DNA of 64,000 nucleotides from Mycobacterium sp. 852002-51057_SCH5723018 (GTDB taxonomy: Bacteria > Actinomycetota > Actinomycetes > Mycobacteriales > Mycobacteriaceae). Location of the stretch: contig NZ_LZIR01000070.1 of assembly GCF_001667035.1 (NCBI RefSeq), positions 275,873-339,872 of the forward strand, written 5' to 3'. Positions 36,452 through 44,092 of the stretch are shown in pieces. Numbering within the stretch: the stretch's first letter is position 1; each line of letters starts with the position of its first letter. The notes below the pieces were generated by a model. That model made no database searches, was not told where the DNA came from, and was given only the letters and a program-made list of their open reading frames with translations. The translations under genes were made by a program, and so were the position numbers.

Positions 36452-37390
36452 TCACACCGGGGGCGCTTCGGCGCCGCGATCGACGCCGCTGCGCAGCTTG
36501 ACCGACGCCGAGTACGCCAGGGTTCGGAAATGAAGCACCGGGTCGTCGGAGGGCTCGATGCCGTCGGTCACGCGCATCGGGTCGAACACGACGATGTCGC
36601 CGTCGCGCTCGCGCTCGGTGTCGCGGCCGGTGATCTCGAGGGTGCCGACCGTGACGATCTGGTTGCTCTCCCACGGCGCCGAGGGGTCGACGGTGGAGTC
36701 GTTCGGGCCGGCGATCTGGACGCGGAAGTCGAACCACACCGGCCCTTTTGCCAGGCGCGCGTCCAGCTCGTCGGTGAGGAAGTCGGGGCCCTTGCCGTGG
36801 GCGGCCGGCCCCGATATCCGCTCCCCCGTGGCGGGGACCCAGTGGTAGCGAACGAATCTGGCGCTGCCGTCGGCCCCGACCCAGCGGAAGGCGTGCAGGC
36901 CGTGGTATTCGATGGTGGCGTAGCTTTGCGGGACCTTGCCGGCGTCGCGCAGCACGGGTAGCGCGCGGAGCAGGCGGGGATGGGTGAGTAAGTATTTGCC
37001 CATCCGCAGCGGCGTGGTCAGGCCGGGGCTCATCGCTTTGAGCAGATCGACGAATCCGTCCGGCGTGCTGGACACGAACAGCCGCGCGGTCTGTGTCGAG
37101 ACGTCGGTGGTGGACCCGTGGGGCAGCGTGAACTTCACCGCCATCCCCCGCACCCCGGGCAGGCCGTCGCGCTGGGCCGGGTTGCCCGATCCGTTGGAGA
37201 AGCGGATCAGCGCCGGGACCGTCGAGCCGTCGAGGTGCCGTGCGCGCGAAAGCCGGGATGCCTCATGGGTCGCGGTGAACGTGCCGCGGAACAGCGTGCC
37301 TTTGGCGTGCAGCGCCCGGCAGCCCGGCTGGGCGCCGCCGGTGCCGCGGATCGCCTCGATCGCCTCGTCGGGGGTGACGGAACGGGCCAT
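36452..37390 (-). CDS. Minimal catalase-related peroxidase
   Basis: A 312-residue haem protein with the catalase core only. The distal His lies in CRALHAKGTLFRGTFTAT, RFSNGSGNPAQRDGLPGVRG is the next conserved segment, and the proximal Tyr lies in RTLAYSASVKLR (R-x3-Y-x6-R, as in catalases). It lacks the wrapping and C-terminal domains of full catalases. A very similar minimal catalase (MAP2744c) has been described structurally from M. avium subsp. paratuberculosis, with organic-peroxide-dependent peroxidase activity. Downstream the 3' region runs into the TauE gene promoter. Confidence 0.92.
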   Translation of the reverse strand: MARSVTPDEAIEAIRGTGGAQPGCRALHAKGTLFRGTFTATHEASRLSRARHLDGSTVPALIRFSNGSGNPAQRDGLPGVRGMAVKFTLPHGSTTDVSTQTARLFVSSTPDGFVDLLKAMSPGLTTPLRMGKYLLTHPRLLRALPVLRDAGKVPQSYATIEYHGLHAFRWVGADGSARFVRYHWVPATGERISGPAAHGKGPDFLTDELDARLAKGPVWFDFRVQIAGPNDSTVDPSAPWESNQIVTVGTLEITGRDTERERDGDIVVFDPMRVTDGIEPSDDPVLHFRTLAYSASVKLRSGVDRGAEAPPV

Positions 37391-37407
37391 CCGCGAATCC
37401 TAGAGGC

Positions 37408-38205
37408 TTATTCGGGAAAGCCGAAGAGTTTGACGACGCCGTGATCACGGCCGGCGGTGTAGCCGCCGTCGACGGCGATGGCCTGACCGCTGACGAACGA
37501 GGCGTCGGGCGACAGCAGGAAGGCCGCCATGGCCGCGACCTCCTCCGGCCGGCCCAACCGTTGCAGGGCATGCTCCCCGGTGATCGAGGCCAGCGGACCC
37601 TCCATCCCCGGCAGACCGAAAACGCTTTGCGCCATTGGCGTTTCGATGAAGCCGGGGCAGATGGCGTTGGCCCGGATGCCGCTGGGCCCGTAGTCGAGCG
37701 CGATGTTCTTGGTGAGCAGGACGACGCCGCCCTTGGCCGCGTTGTACGAGCTGCCGCCCGCCGTGCCCTCCAGGCCCTCGATGCTGGCGACGGTCACGAT
37801 CGAGCCCCGTTCGCCGTCGACCCGAGGCTGCTCGATCATCCTGGCCAGGGCCGCCTTGGCCACCAGGAACGTGCCGGTGAGGTTGATGCCGATCACCCGG
37901 TCCCACTCGGCCCGGTCGAGCAGGTGAACCGGGCCGCCGCCGGCCACGCCGGCCGCGTGGAAGACGCCGTCGAGGCGGTCGGGAACGGCGGCCAGCACCG
38001 CCGCGACGGCGGCCTCGTCGGTCACGTCGGCCGTCACGAAATGGAAGTCGGCACCGAGGTCAGGCGGAGCGGCCAGGTCCGCGCCGATGACGCAGCCGCC
38101 CTCGGCCAGCAGCCGCCGCGCGGTGGCCAGGCCGATGCCCGACGCCGCGCCCGTCACGATGAAGGTCCGGGACCGGGCGCGATCAGTGCTCACCATGACA
38201 GTCAT
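37408..38205 (-). CDS. Short-chain dehydrogenase/reductase
   Basis: An SDR of about 265 residues. Cofactor loop TGAASGIG, then NAG-like FHAAGVAGG, catalytic Ser in VASIEGLEG, and the YNAAKGG Tyr-x3-Lys. C-terminus [15 protein letters not shown] is the usual SDR end. Substrate unknown; an Asp after the second strand (GADLAAPP) suggests NAD preference. Three in-frame starts (38205, 38196, 38193) are possible; 38205 is listed. Confidence 0.9.
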   Translation of the reverse strand: MTVMVSTDRARSRTFIVTGAASGIGLATARRLLAEGGCVIGADLAAPPDLGADFHFVTADVTDEAAVAAVLAAVPDRLDGVFHAAGVAGGGPVHLLDRAEWDRVIGINLTGTFLVAKAALARMIEQPRVDGERGSIVTVASIEGLEGTAGGSSYNAAKGGVVLLTKNIALDYGPSGIRANAICPGFIETPMAQSVFGLPGMEGPLASITGEHALQRLGRPEEVAAMAAFLLSPDASFVSGQAIAVDGGYTAGRDHGVVKLFGFPE

Positions 38206-38225
38206 GGTGGCACACGGCGCCGAAC

Positions 38226-38330
38226 GCGTTGAGTGTGCGCCCACGGCGTTGAGAGTGAACCCAGGGCGGCGACACGCCGATCGCGGGCACCCTCAGCTCA
38301 CACTCAAAGCCCTCAGGTCACACTCAAATC
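38226..38330. repeat. Four copies of a 20-bp unit, two in each orientation
   Basis: Units at 38226-38245 and 38246-38265 (GCGTTGAGTGTGCGCCCACG and GCGTTGAGAGTGAACCCAGG) face units at 38291-38310 and 38311-38330 that read CCTCAGCTCACACTCAAAGC and CCTCAGGTCACACTCAAATC. The second pair is the reverse complement of the first. The shared core is TTGAGTGTGA-N-C. The arrangement can fold into a long cruciform. It lies between the divergent SDR and acyl-CoA ligase genes; a fifth partial TTGAGCG copy follows at about 38337. It may be regulatory or a dispersed intergenic repeat. Confidence 0.7.
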
Positions 38331-38400
38331 GAAGGCGTTGAGCGCCGACCGCTGGTAGGCCGAACCTCTCAGGCGGGATCGCGCGTGCGACGCTGTCTGC

Positions 38401-39960
38401 ATGCCATCAGGCGACGCGACGACCAGCACGACGGAGACGCTCGCCGGATTCGTCGAGCGACACGCACAGCAGCGACCCGACGGGATCGCGATGCGTTTCG
38501 GTGACCGGCAGTGGTCCTGGGCGCAGTGGGCGGAGCGGATACGCCGCGCGGCCGGTGCGCTGCAGCAAGCCGGCGTGCGGCGCGGCGACTGCGTGGCGTT
38601 TCTGGACAAGAACCACCCGGCCTGCCTGGAGGTCCTCTTCGCCGCGGCCTCGATCGGCGCGGTGACCACCGTCGTCAACTGGCGGCTGGCCGGCGACGAG
38701 CTCGTCCACCTGCTCGACGACAGTCGCCCGCGTCTGCTTTTCGTCGGCGACGAGCTACGCCCGGCGGCGGAGGCGGCGGCCGGACGCGCCCCGGGCGTGG
38801 AACGCGTCGTCGTGGTCGACGACGAGTACGAATCCTTGGTCGCCGCAGCGTCACCCGCGCAGCCCGACGCGGACATCGACGAGAGCGACACCGCGCTGGT
38901 GATCTACAGCTCGGGTACGACCGGGCGGCCGAAGGGCGTGCTGCTGAGCCAGCGCGCGCTGGCCAATCACGCGGTGAACCTGGCGCCGGCGTTTCCGTTC
39001 GCCGAGGGGGACGCGAACCTCGTTTGTATGCCCCTGTTCCACGTGGGCGGGATCGGCTATGCGCTCTTCGGCATCCGGGCGGGAGTGCCCACGATCATGA
39101 CCCGCGAGCCCGAGGCGGCGGCGTTGATCGAGGCGGTGCGGGCCGGTGCGACCCACGCGTTCTTCGTGCCGCCCGTGATCGCGCGCTTCCTGGACGCCGG
39201 CGAGACCGCGAGCGCCGCGCTCTCCGGCCTGCGCTACATCGTGTACGGTGCCGCCCCCATGCCGCTGCCGTTGCTGCACCGAGCGCTCGAGACGTGGCCG
39301 GACACGAATTTCGTTCAGGTGTACGGACAGACGGAGCTGTGCGGGGCGGTCACCGCGCTGAGCGACGCCGATCACCGCGATTCGGCCCGGCCCGCGTTGC
39401 AGCTGTCGGCGGGAAAGGCGGTGCTGGGCACCGAGATTCGCGTGGTAGATCCCGAGACCGGCGCCGACGTGCCCACCGGCGAGGCGGGCGAGATCTGGGT
39501 GCGCAGCAACCAGAACATGAGCGGTTACCTGAATCGGCCGGAGGCGACCGCCGAGACGATCACCGCCGACGATTGGGTGCGCACCGGTGACGTGGGCCGC
39601 CTGGACGCCGACGGCTACGTCTACATCGAAGACCGCTTGAAGGACATGATCATCACCGGCGGTGAGAACGTGTACGGGCCCGAGGTGGAAAGCGTGCTGA
39701 TCGAGCATCCCGCCGTCGCAGACGCCGCGATCATCGGGGTTCCCGACGACTATTGGGGCGAATCGGTCAAGGCCATCGTCGTGGCTAGCCGCGAGGTCGA
39801 GCCCGGCGACATCATCGAATTCTGCCGCCGGCATCTGGCCGGCTTCAAATGCCCGCGCACCGTGGACTTCGTGGCGTCACTCCCCCGCAACCCGAGTGGC
39901 AAGATCCTGAAAACCGCGCTACGCGAACCGTATTGGCAAAACCGCTCCCGGAACGTTTGA
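38401..39960 (+). CDS. Acyl-CoA synthetase (FadD family)
   Basis: A 519-residue ANL ligase. P-loop YSSGTTGRPKGVLLSQRA, then YGQTELCGAVTAL, the hinge region DVGRLDADGYVYIEDRLKDM, GGENVYGPEVESVL and the catalytic Lys in RNPSGKILKTALREPYW. Of the fatty-acid/aromatic acid ligase type; substrate not predictable. It is divergent from the SDR gene, across the 20-bp repeats, and upstream of a pseudogene and an enoyl-CoA hydratase on the other strand. Confidence 0.92.
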   Translation: MPSGDATTSTTETLAGFVERHAQQRPDGIAMRFGDRQWSWAQWAERIRRAAGALQQAGVRRGDCVAFLDKNHPACLEVLFAAASIGAVTTVVNWRLAGDELVHLLDDSRPRLLFVGDELRPAAEAAAGRAPGVERVVVVDDEYESLVAAASPAQPDADIDESDTALVIYSSGTTGRPKGVLLSQRALANHAVNLAPAFPFAEGDANLVCMPLFHVGGIGYALFGIRAGVPTIMTREPEAAALIEAVRAGATHAFFVPPVIARFLDAGETASAALSGLRYIVYGAAPMPLPLLHRALETWPDTNFVQVYGQTELCGAVTALSDADHRDSARPALQLSAGKAVLGTEIRVVDPETGADVPTGEAGEIWVRSNQNMSGYLNRPEATAETITADDWVRTGDVGRLDADGYVYIEDRLKDMIITGGENVYGPEVESVLIEHPAVADAAIIGVPDDYWGESVKAIVVASREVEPGDIIEFCRRHLAGFKCPRTVDFVASLPRNPSGKILKTALREPYWQNRSRNV

Positions 39961-39974
39961 GTAGTGACGCGAAG

Positions 39975-40167
39975 GTTGACGCGCAGCGGCGCGACTGTGC
40001 GATCGGTGTGTTGGGCGGCCCCACGACGCTCGTCGACTGACCAACCCCGGAGCCGCGGCTGGGCCCACTTCAGTGGAGGCGTCGAGGAATTCGTCGCGGC
40101 GTTCGATAAGACCGGGATCAGCAAAGTGTTGCGCGTTGCCCCGCACGGGGAATGGATCGACCTATAG
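39975..40167 (+). pseudogene. Remnant of a metallo-beta-lactamase-fold protein with internal deletion
   Basis: Two pieces of one protein survive. 39975-40037 reads VDAQRRDCAIGVLGGPTTLV, matching the N-terminus of the intact protein at 46676 (VDANRQRVGISVLGGPTTVV). From 40060, in another frame, GWAHFSGGVEEFVAAFDKTG followed by ISKVLRVAPHGEWIDL matches its C-terminus (GWAHFSEGVDDIQRAFSDAG, ISNLLRLAPVGEWI). About 200 codons between the pieces are missing, including all metal ligands. The remnant starts 14 bases after the ligase stop and its stop overlaps the end of the enoyl-CoA hydratase gene. Confidence 0.85.
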
Positions 40168-40989
40168 CCGACCCTCGGTCCGCAGTTCCGGGTGCACCCA
40201 GTCGGGCGAGCGGCGCTCCTTGAAGGCGCGGAACCCTTCCCGGGCCTCGGCGTCGCTAAGGCTGGCGGTCATGCCGATGCGGTCATACAGCCCGAGGTAG
40301 TTGTCGATGCTGGACTTGATCACGCCTCGGGCCCGTGGCGCGGTTCGACAGGCTTGGGCGAGAAGGGCTTTGGCCATGTCGAGCAGGTCGTCGTGGGGCA
40401 CCACCCGAGTGACCAGGCCCCAGTCGAGGGCCTCGGCGGCGCTGAGCACCCGCCCGGTGAACATCAGATCGCGGGTGCGAACCGGCCCGATCACCCGGAC
40501 GAGCATCTGGCTGTAATAGGTGTCGGCGTAGCCGCGGAACAGCTCGGGCACGCGAAAGGTGGCCCGCTCGCTCACCACCGACAGGTCGCTGCACAACGCG
40601 ATCTGCATGCCGCCGCCCTGACACAGCCCGTTGACCGCAGACACGATCGGCTTGGCCGAGGTACGCACCGCATCGAACGGCGTGACGTCCATGCCCAGCG
40701 CCGAGCCGAAGGTCATCCAGTCGTCGGTGCCTCCCCCGCCGCCCATGTCGCCGCCGGGAGCGAAGACGTCGCCGTTACCGGTGATCAGCAGGCCCGCCAG
40801 GTCCGGGTCTTCGTTGAGACGGCCTACCGCACAACGGATCCCGAAGTACATCGCGGGCGTCAGGGCGTTGCGCGCTTCCGGGCGGTCGATCGTGCACACC
40901 GCGATCGGTCCCTGGCGCTCGAATTTCAGGTAGCGGGTTCCCAGCCAATCGCCCTCGGGTGGGCGCGGGGTGCTGTGCGGTGTCGCCAC
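40162..40989 (-). CDS. Enoyl-CoA hydratase/isomerase
   Basis: A 275-residue crotonase. The oxyanion pocket strands are LLITGNGDVFAPGGDMGGG and VNGLCQGGGMQIALCSDLSV. The ERATFRVPELFRGY stretch occupies the usual catalytic Glu position. The insert GGGGTDDW after the first pocket strand is unusual. GTG 40989 has AAAGGA 5 bases upstream. Fatty-acid or steroid degradation is likely in view of the adjacent ligase. Confidence 0.92.
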   Translation of the reverse strand: MATPHSTPRPPEGDWLGTRYLKFERQGPIAVCTIDRPEARNALTPAMYFGIRCAVGRLNEDPDLAGLLITGNGDVFAPGGDMGGGGGTDDWMTFGSALGMDVTPFDAVRTSAKPIVSAVNGLCQGGGMQIALCSDLSVVSERATFRVPELFRGYADTYYSQMLVRVIGPVRTRDLMFTGRVLSAAEALDWGLVTRVVPHDDLLDMAKALLAQACRTAPRARGVIKSSIDNYLGLYDRIGMTASLSDAEAREGFRAFKERRSPDWVHPELRTEGRL

Positions 40990-41060
40990 GGGGATCCTTT
41001 CGCGTCGGCGCCAAGGTCCGTACTGTAACTCTTTCAGTAAGCGTGGGGCGCTGCCACCCC

Positions 41061-41927
41061 TTACTGATGGGCCGCCCAGTGTTGCCGGAGCATTGGCAGG
41101 AACTCCTGCGCGCGTTCGTCGGGAAAGTGCATCCGCGCACCGCGGAGTGTGCAGAGCTTCGTTGTGCCGGGGATCAGTTCAGCGAGCCGCTTGCCCCATT
41201 TGATCGGGAAGAACACATCACCGGTGCCCCACACGATGAGCGTGGGCACCTTGAGTTGGCTTAGTTGGGGTCTCACCGCGGCCAGGTCGGCGGACGAGAT
41301 GGCTACCGTCAGGCGAGCGAAAGCCTGGGAAGATTCGCGTGTTCCGAAGACCGGACCGTAGTAGGCATCTACCACCTCGGCCGGAAGCCGACCGGGATGC
41401 CGATAACCTGCGGTCAGCCCGCGAAGCATGGCCCCGCGGCTGGACGCAATCCATGGACCGACCTTCGCCACGAGTCCCATCCGTGCCGCGATCGCGAAGG
41501 GCTTGAACAGGGTGGGCGGGGTGTTGCCTTCGGTGTCGCAGTTGGTCAACGTCAGCGTCGACAACCGCTCGCCGAGGTGAGCGGCGACAATTTGTGCGAC
41601 CGCGCCACCGGTGTTGTTGGCCACCAGATCCAAACGATCCAGGCCCAAGTGATCGCACAGCTCGATGACGCGCCGTGCCAGGCCGGTCAGCGACACGTCG
41701 GCGTCGGCGGGCGCAGCAGGCGTCTGTCCGTGTCCGGGGAGGTCAAGAGCGATGCAGCGCCGCTGTTCTCCGGCGACCTCGGGAATGACCTGACGCCAGA
41801 GCAGGCTGTTGACGAGGATGCCGTGAATGAACACCGCGGGCCGGCCTCGTCCGACGTCGAGGTAACTGACCGGGCCGGATTTGGTTGTGGCGTGGCAACG
41901 GTGGGTTTCGAGGACGGCGATGTCCAT
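41061..41927 (-). CDS. Alpha/beta hydrolase
   Basis: A 288-residue alpha/beta hydrolase of the haloalkane dehalogenase/epoxide hydrolase type. PAVFIHGILVNSLLWRQV is the oxyanion strand (H-G), DLVANNTGGAVAQIVAAHL is the elbow with Asn-Thr at the usual nucleophile position (V-A-N-N-T-G), and VPTLIVWGTGDVFFP holds the acid. The nucleophile elbow G-x-D/S-x-G is thus changed to N-N-T-G-G, which may alter or abolish activity. ATG 41927 is the best start (MDIAVLETHRCH); the frame extends into the TetR promoter. Confidence 0.87.
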   Translation of the reverse strand: MDIAVLETHRCHATTKSGPVSYLDVGRGRPAVFIHGILVNSLLWRQVIPEVAGEQRRCIALDLPGHGQTPAAPADADVSLTGLARRVIELCDHLGLDRLDLVANNTGGAVAQIVAAHLGERLSTLTLTNCDTEGNTPPTLFKPFAIAARMGLVAKVGPWIASSRGAMLRGLTAGYRHPGRLPAEVVDAYYGPVFGTRESSQAFARLTVAISSADLAAVRPQLSQLKVPTLIVWGTGDVFFPIKWGKRLAELIPGTTKLCTLRGARMHFPDERAQEFLPMLRQHWAAHQ

Positions 41928-41963
41928 GAGGATGACTGGCTCCCTTCGCGGCAGCTGGTTTAA

Positions 41964-41994
41964 ATACCGCATGCATGTCACATACTGCGGGTAT
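41964..41994. promoter_or_regulatory. Imperfect palindrome between hydrolase and TetR genes
   Basis: ATACCGCA (41964-41971) and TGCGGGTAT (41986-41994) are inverted arms around a 14-base centre, in the 100-base region between the divergent alpha/beta hydrolase and TetR genes. It is a candidate binding site for the TetR protein encoded next door. One arm has an extra base. Confidence 0.4.
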
Positions 41995-42027
41995 GCGAGG
42001 GGTCTATCGGCGACTATTCTCCTACCC

Positions 42028-42651
42028 GTGGACAGTGTCAAGAGTCGCCGCGCGGAGTACGCAGAGCAGACCCGCGCGGCCATACTCGACGCCGCCGCCA
42101 AGGCCTTCGCCGAAGAGGGATTTACGTCCACCTCTATCACGCAGATCGCAGCCGCCGCACGCGTGACGAAAGGCGCTGTCTATCACCATTTTCGAGACAA
42201 GCAAGCCCTCTTCGAAGCCGTCGTACACCGATGCAATGAAGCGGCACAGCAGCAGGTATATGACGCGGCCGCTGGATATGGCGATGATCCGTGGGCGGCC
42301 GCGCTGGCCGCGCTCTCGGCCACCCTCGACGTCTCCCTCGACCGGGTTGCCGCCCGCCTCCTTTACATCGAGGGCCCCGTCGGCCTGGGGTGGCGGCGCT
42401 GGCGCGAATCCGAAGATCACTACACCCGTCGCAATGTCCGCTTGCTGCTGAAGGGCCTGATCGACGCGGGCATATTTCCCGACGATATCCCCGTCGATGC
42501 AATGACTCAGGTTGTCAGCGGCATGATCACCCATGCCGGGATCTTGTTGGCCGAGGTTCCAAGCCGCCAACGTAAAGCCGTGCGCCGCGACCTATTCACC
42601 GCGATCCACCAGATCATGCTCGGCCTGCGGCGCGGCGAATCTGCCCGCTGA
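42028..42651 (+). CDS. TetR family regulator
   Basis: A 207-residue TetR protein starting at GTG 42028. The DNA-binding part is TRAAILDAAAKAFAEEGFTS, then TSITQIAAAARVTKGAVYHH and FRDKQALFEAV. The ligand domain of the TetR_C type includes RLLYIEGPVGLGWRRWRESE. It is divergent from the alpha/beta hydrolase gene and probably controls it. Confidence 0.9.
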   Translation: MDSVKSRRAEYAEQTRAAILDAAAKAFAEEGFTSTSITQIAAAARVTKGAVYHHFRDKQALFEAVVHRCNEAAQQQVYDAAAGYGDDPWAAALAALSATLDVSLDRVAARLLYIEGPVGLGWRRWRESEDHYTRRNVRLLLKGLIDAGIFPDDIPVDAMTQVVSGMITHAGILLAEVPSRQRKAVRRDLFTAIHQIMLGLRRGESAR

Positions 42652-42842
42652 TCTGATCCTGGGCGTCGCGGAGATTCGGACCCTCAAATGACGCTGATGT
42701 ATCTCAATTTCGGGGACAGAGGAACGATCAGATCTTGTCTCGAATTCGTGCGGGTTGCGTGCCGGGTTTGATATAAGTTTCGGAGTTTCGTTATCAAAAA
42801 GTGGCTGCGACGCGGGTCGTCGGGCGTTTTAAGGGAGTCGAA

Positions 42843-43187
42843 ATGAGGTTCAAGCTCACTCGACAGGGCGCTGCGATATTGGGTTGTGCTGCGGCGTTTG
42901 TGTTATCTGCTCCGGTTGCCAGCGCTGATCCGCCTGACCCGCACCAGCCCGACATGACGAAGGGCTTTTGCCCCGGTGGTCGATGGGGTTACGGCAATTT
43001 GGCCGTGTGCGACGGCGACAAGTACCCCGACGGGTCGTTTTGGCACCAGTGGATGAAAACCTGGATAGTCGGCCCTCAATTTTATTACGACTGCGTCGGC
43101 GGCGACGAACCTCTCCCGGGGCCGCCACCGCCTGGTGGCTGCGGCGGGGCGATTCCGCCCGAGCAGCCGGCCCCGCCCCCAACCTGA
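42843..43187 (+). CDS. Small exported Cys-containing protein, family member 1
   Basis: A 114-residue protein with a Sec signal peptide (MRFKLTRQGAAILGCAAAFV, cleavage after VASA). The mature part has FCPGGRWGYG, VCDGDKYPDGSFWHQWMKTW, FYYDCVGGD and a C-terminal GGCGG followed by Pro-rich sequence. The pattern CPGG / C-x-G-x-K-x-PDGS-x-WH / C / GGCGGA recurs in the product of 53922-54224. Four Cys could form two disulphides. AAGGGAG precedes ATG 42843. Function unknown; secreted and mycobacterial in style. Confidence 0.8.
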   Translation: MRFKLTRQGAAILGCAAAFVLSAPVASADPPDPHQPDMTKGFCPGGRWGYGNLAVCDGDKYPDGSFWHQWMKTWIVGPQFYYDCVGGDEPLPGPPPPGGCGGAIPPEQPAPPPT

Positions 43188-43207
43188 CCCCGGCGGGCCG
43201 CCGCCCG

Positions 43208-43501
43208 TCAAACGTACTGCAGCGTGGCGGTCCCGATACCAGCCGCGGTGTCCGCAACCAAGGTAGCCAGCTGGCTCTGCAGCGTAGCCGTTGCCTCGCC
43301 CACCGGTTTTTCGCAGAAGCGGCAGTGCGCCTTGAAGTTTGGCTGCTCGTCCTCATCGGGCCAGAAGCGGCGCGGCCCCGAGGAGGCACCGGGATCGTAT
43401 AGGACCGACTGATGCGGGGCCTCCTTGAGGATCCTGCCCACCGGATGGCGTTGCGGGCACTCGAGTTTCAACACGCCGATGCCCTCTTGATTGGCTACCA
43501 T
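43208..43501 (-). CDS. Small zinc-ribbon-like protein, family member 1
   Basis: A 97-residue protein. Cys/His positions LECPQRHPVGRILKE (C-P-x2-H) and AHCRFCEKPVGEA (C-x2-C) are separated by about 45 residues and could form a zinc ribbon. The layout is that of the 60091-60387 product (LVCPEGHVAGQLIQD and LTCHGCNRRVYA). The intervening segment contains PRRFWPDEDE. ATG 43501 is preceded by GGAGGGTCGACG. Function unknown. Confidence 0.72.
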   Translation of the reverse strand: MVANQEGIGVLKLECPQRHPVGRILKEAPHQSVLYDPGASSGPRRFWPDEDEQPNFKAHCRFCEKPVGEATATLQSQLATLVADTAAGIGTATLQYV

Positions 43502-43531
43502 CGTCGACCCTCCTTCACGGGTTCGTCGCCA

Positions 43532-44056
43532 TTATTGCGGCTGGATTTCGTTGGCGATACTGACCGGCACAAGGGAGCCGTCGCCGCGGTGATCGGCGAT
43601 GTCGCGGCATTCGCCGTCGACGTCGATCCACGCGTGGCCCTTGAGCTGGACTCCCGCCGGTGGCTGCGGCGGCACCGTGAGGATGATGTTGACCGGCCCT
43701 TTGCGCAGCGTCGGCGAGTGCGATTTGAAGTCGGAGTCGGTGCTCCAGCCGTCGGCGACCAGCGCCTTGATCACCGCCTGCGGGTCGGCGGGTTGGTCGT
43801 GCGGGACGCCGCCCACCCAGAACGACACCTTCGCGGCGCCGCGAAAAGGTGGCTGTCCCTGGTCATTACACGATTCGTAGCTGAACGTCGCCTCGGTCAC
43901 CTCACCGTGCACCGCGTTCACGACGTCACGGGAGGCGTCGACGACCTGGGCGCGGGCCTGCTGCGGCGAGATCGGGTGGCGCACCTCAGAGCACCCGCTC
44001 AGCATCAGGCCGACGCTTATCGCCGCGGCGGCGATCCGTAGGGGCAGGTTCCACAC
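43532..44056 (-). CDS. Lipoprotein
   Basis: A 174-residue lipoprotein: signal peptide MWNLPLRIAAAAISVGLML followed by the lipobox LSGC. The mature part holds two more Cys (YESCNDQG and DGECRDIAD), likely a disulphide, and the GWSTDSDFKSHSPTLRKGPV segment. GTG 44056 is the start. It lies 36 bases downstream of the DUF1023 hydrolase on the same strand. DUF1023 hydrolase/lipoprotein pairs also occur in M. tuberculosis (for instance Rv0963c with the lipoprotein gene lprP, from memory). Confidence 0.85.
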   Translation of the reverse strand: MWNLPLRIAAAAISVGLMLSGCSEVRHPISPQQARAQVVDASRDVVNAVHGEVTEATFSYESCNDQGQPPFRGAAKVSFWVGGVPHDQPADPQAVIKALVADGWSTDSDFKSHSPTLRKGPVNIILTVPPQPPAGVQLKGHAWIDVDGECRDIADHRGDGSLVPVSIANEIQPQ

Positions 44057-44092
44057 TCGTCACGTCCTATCACACTCGCGCTCTGTGGCCAG

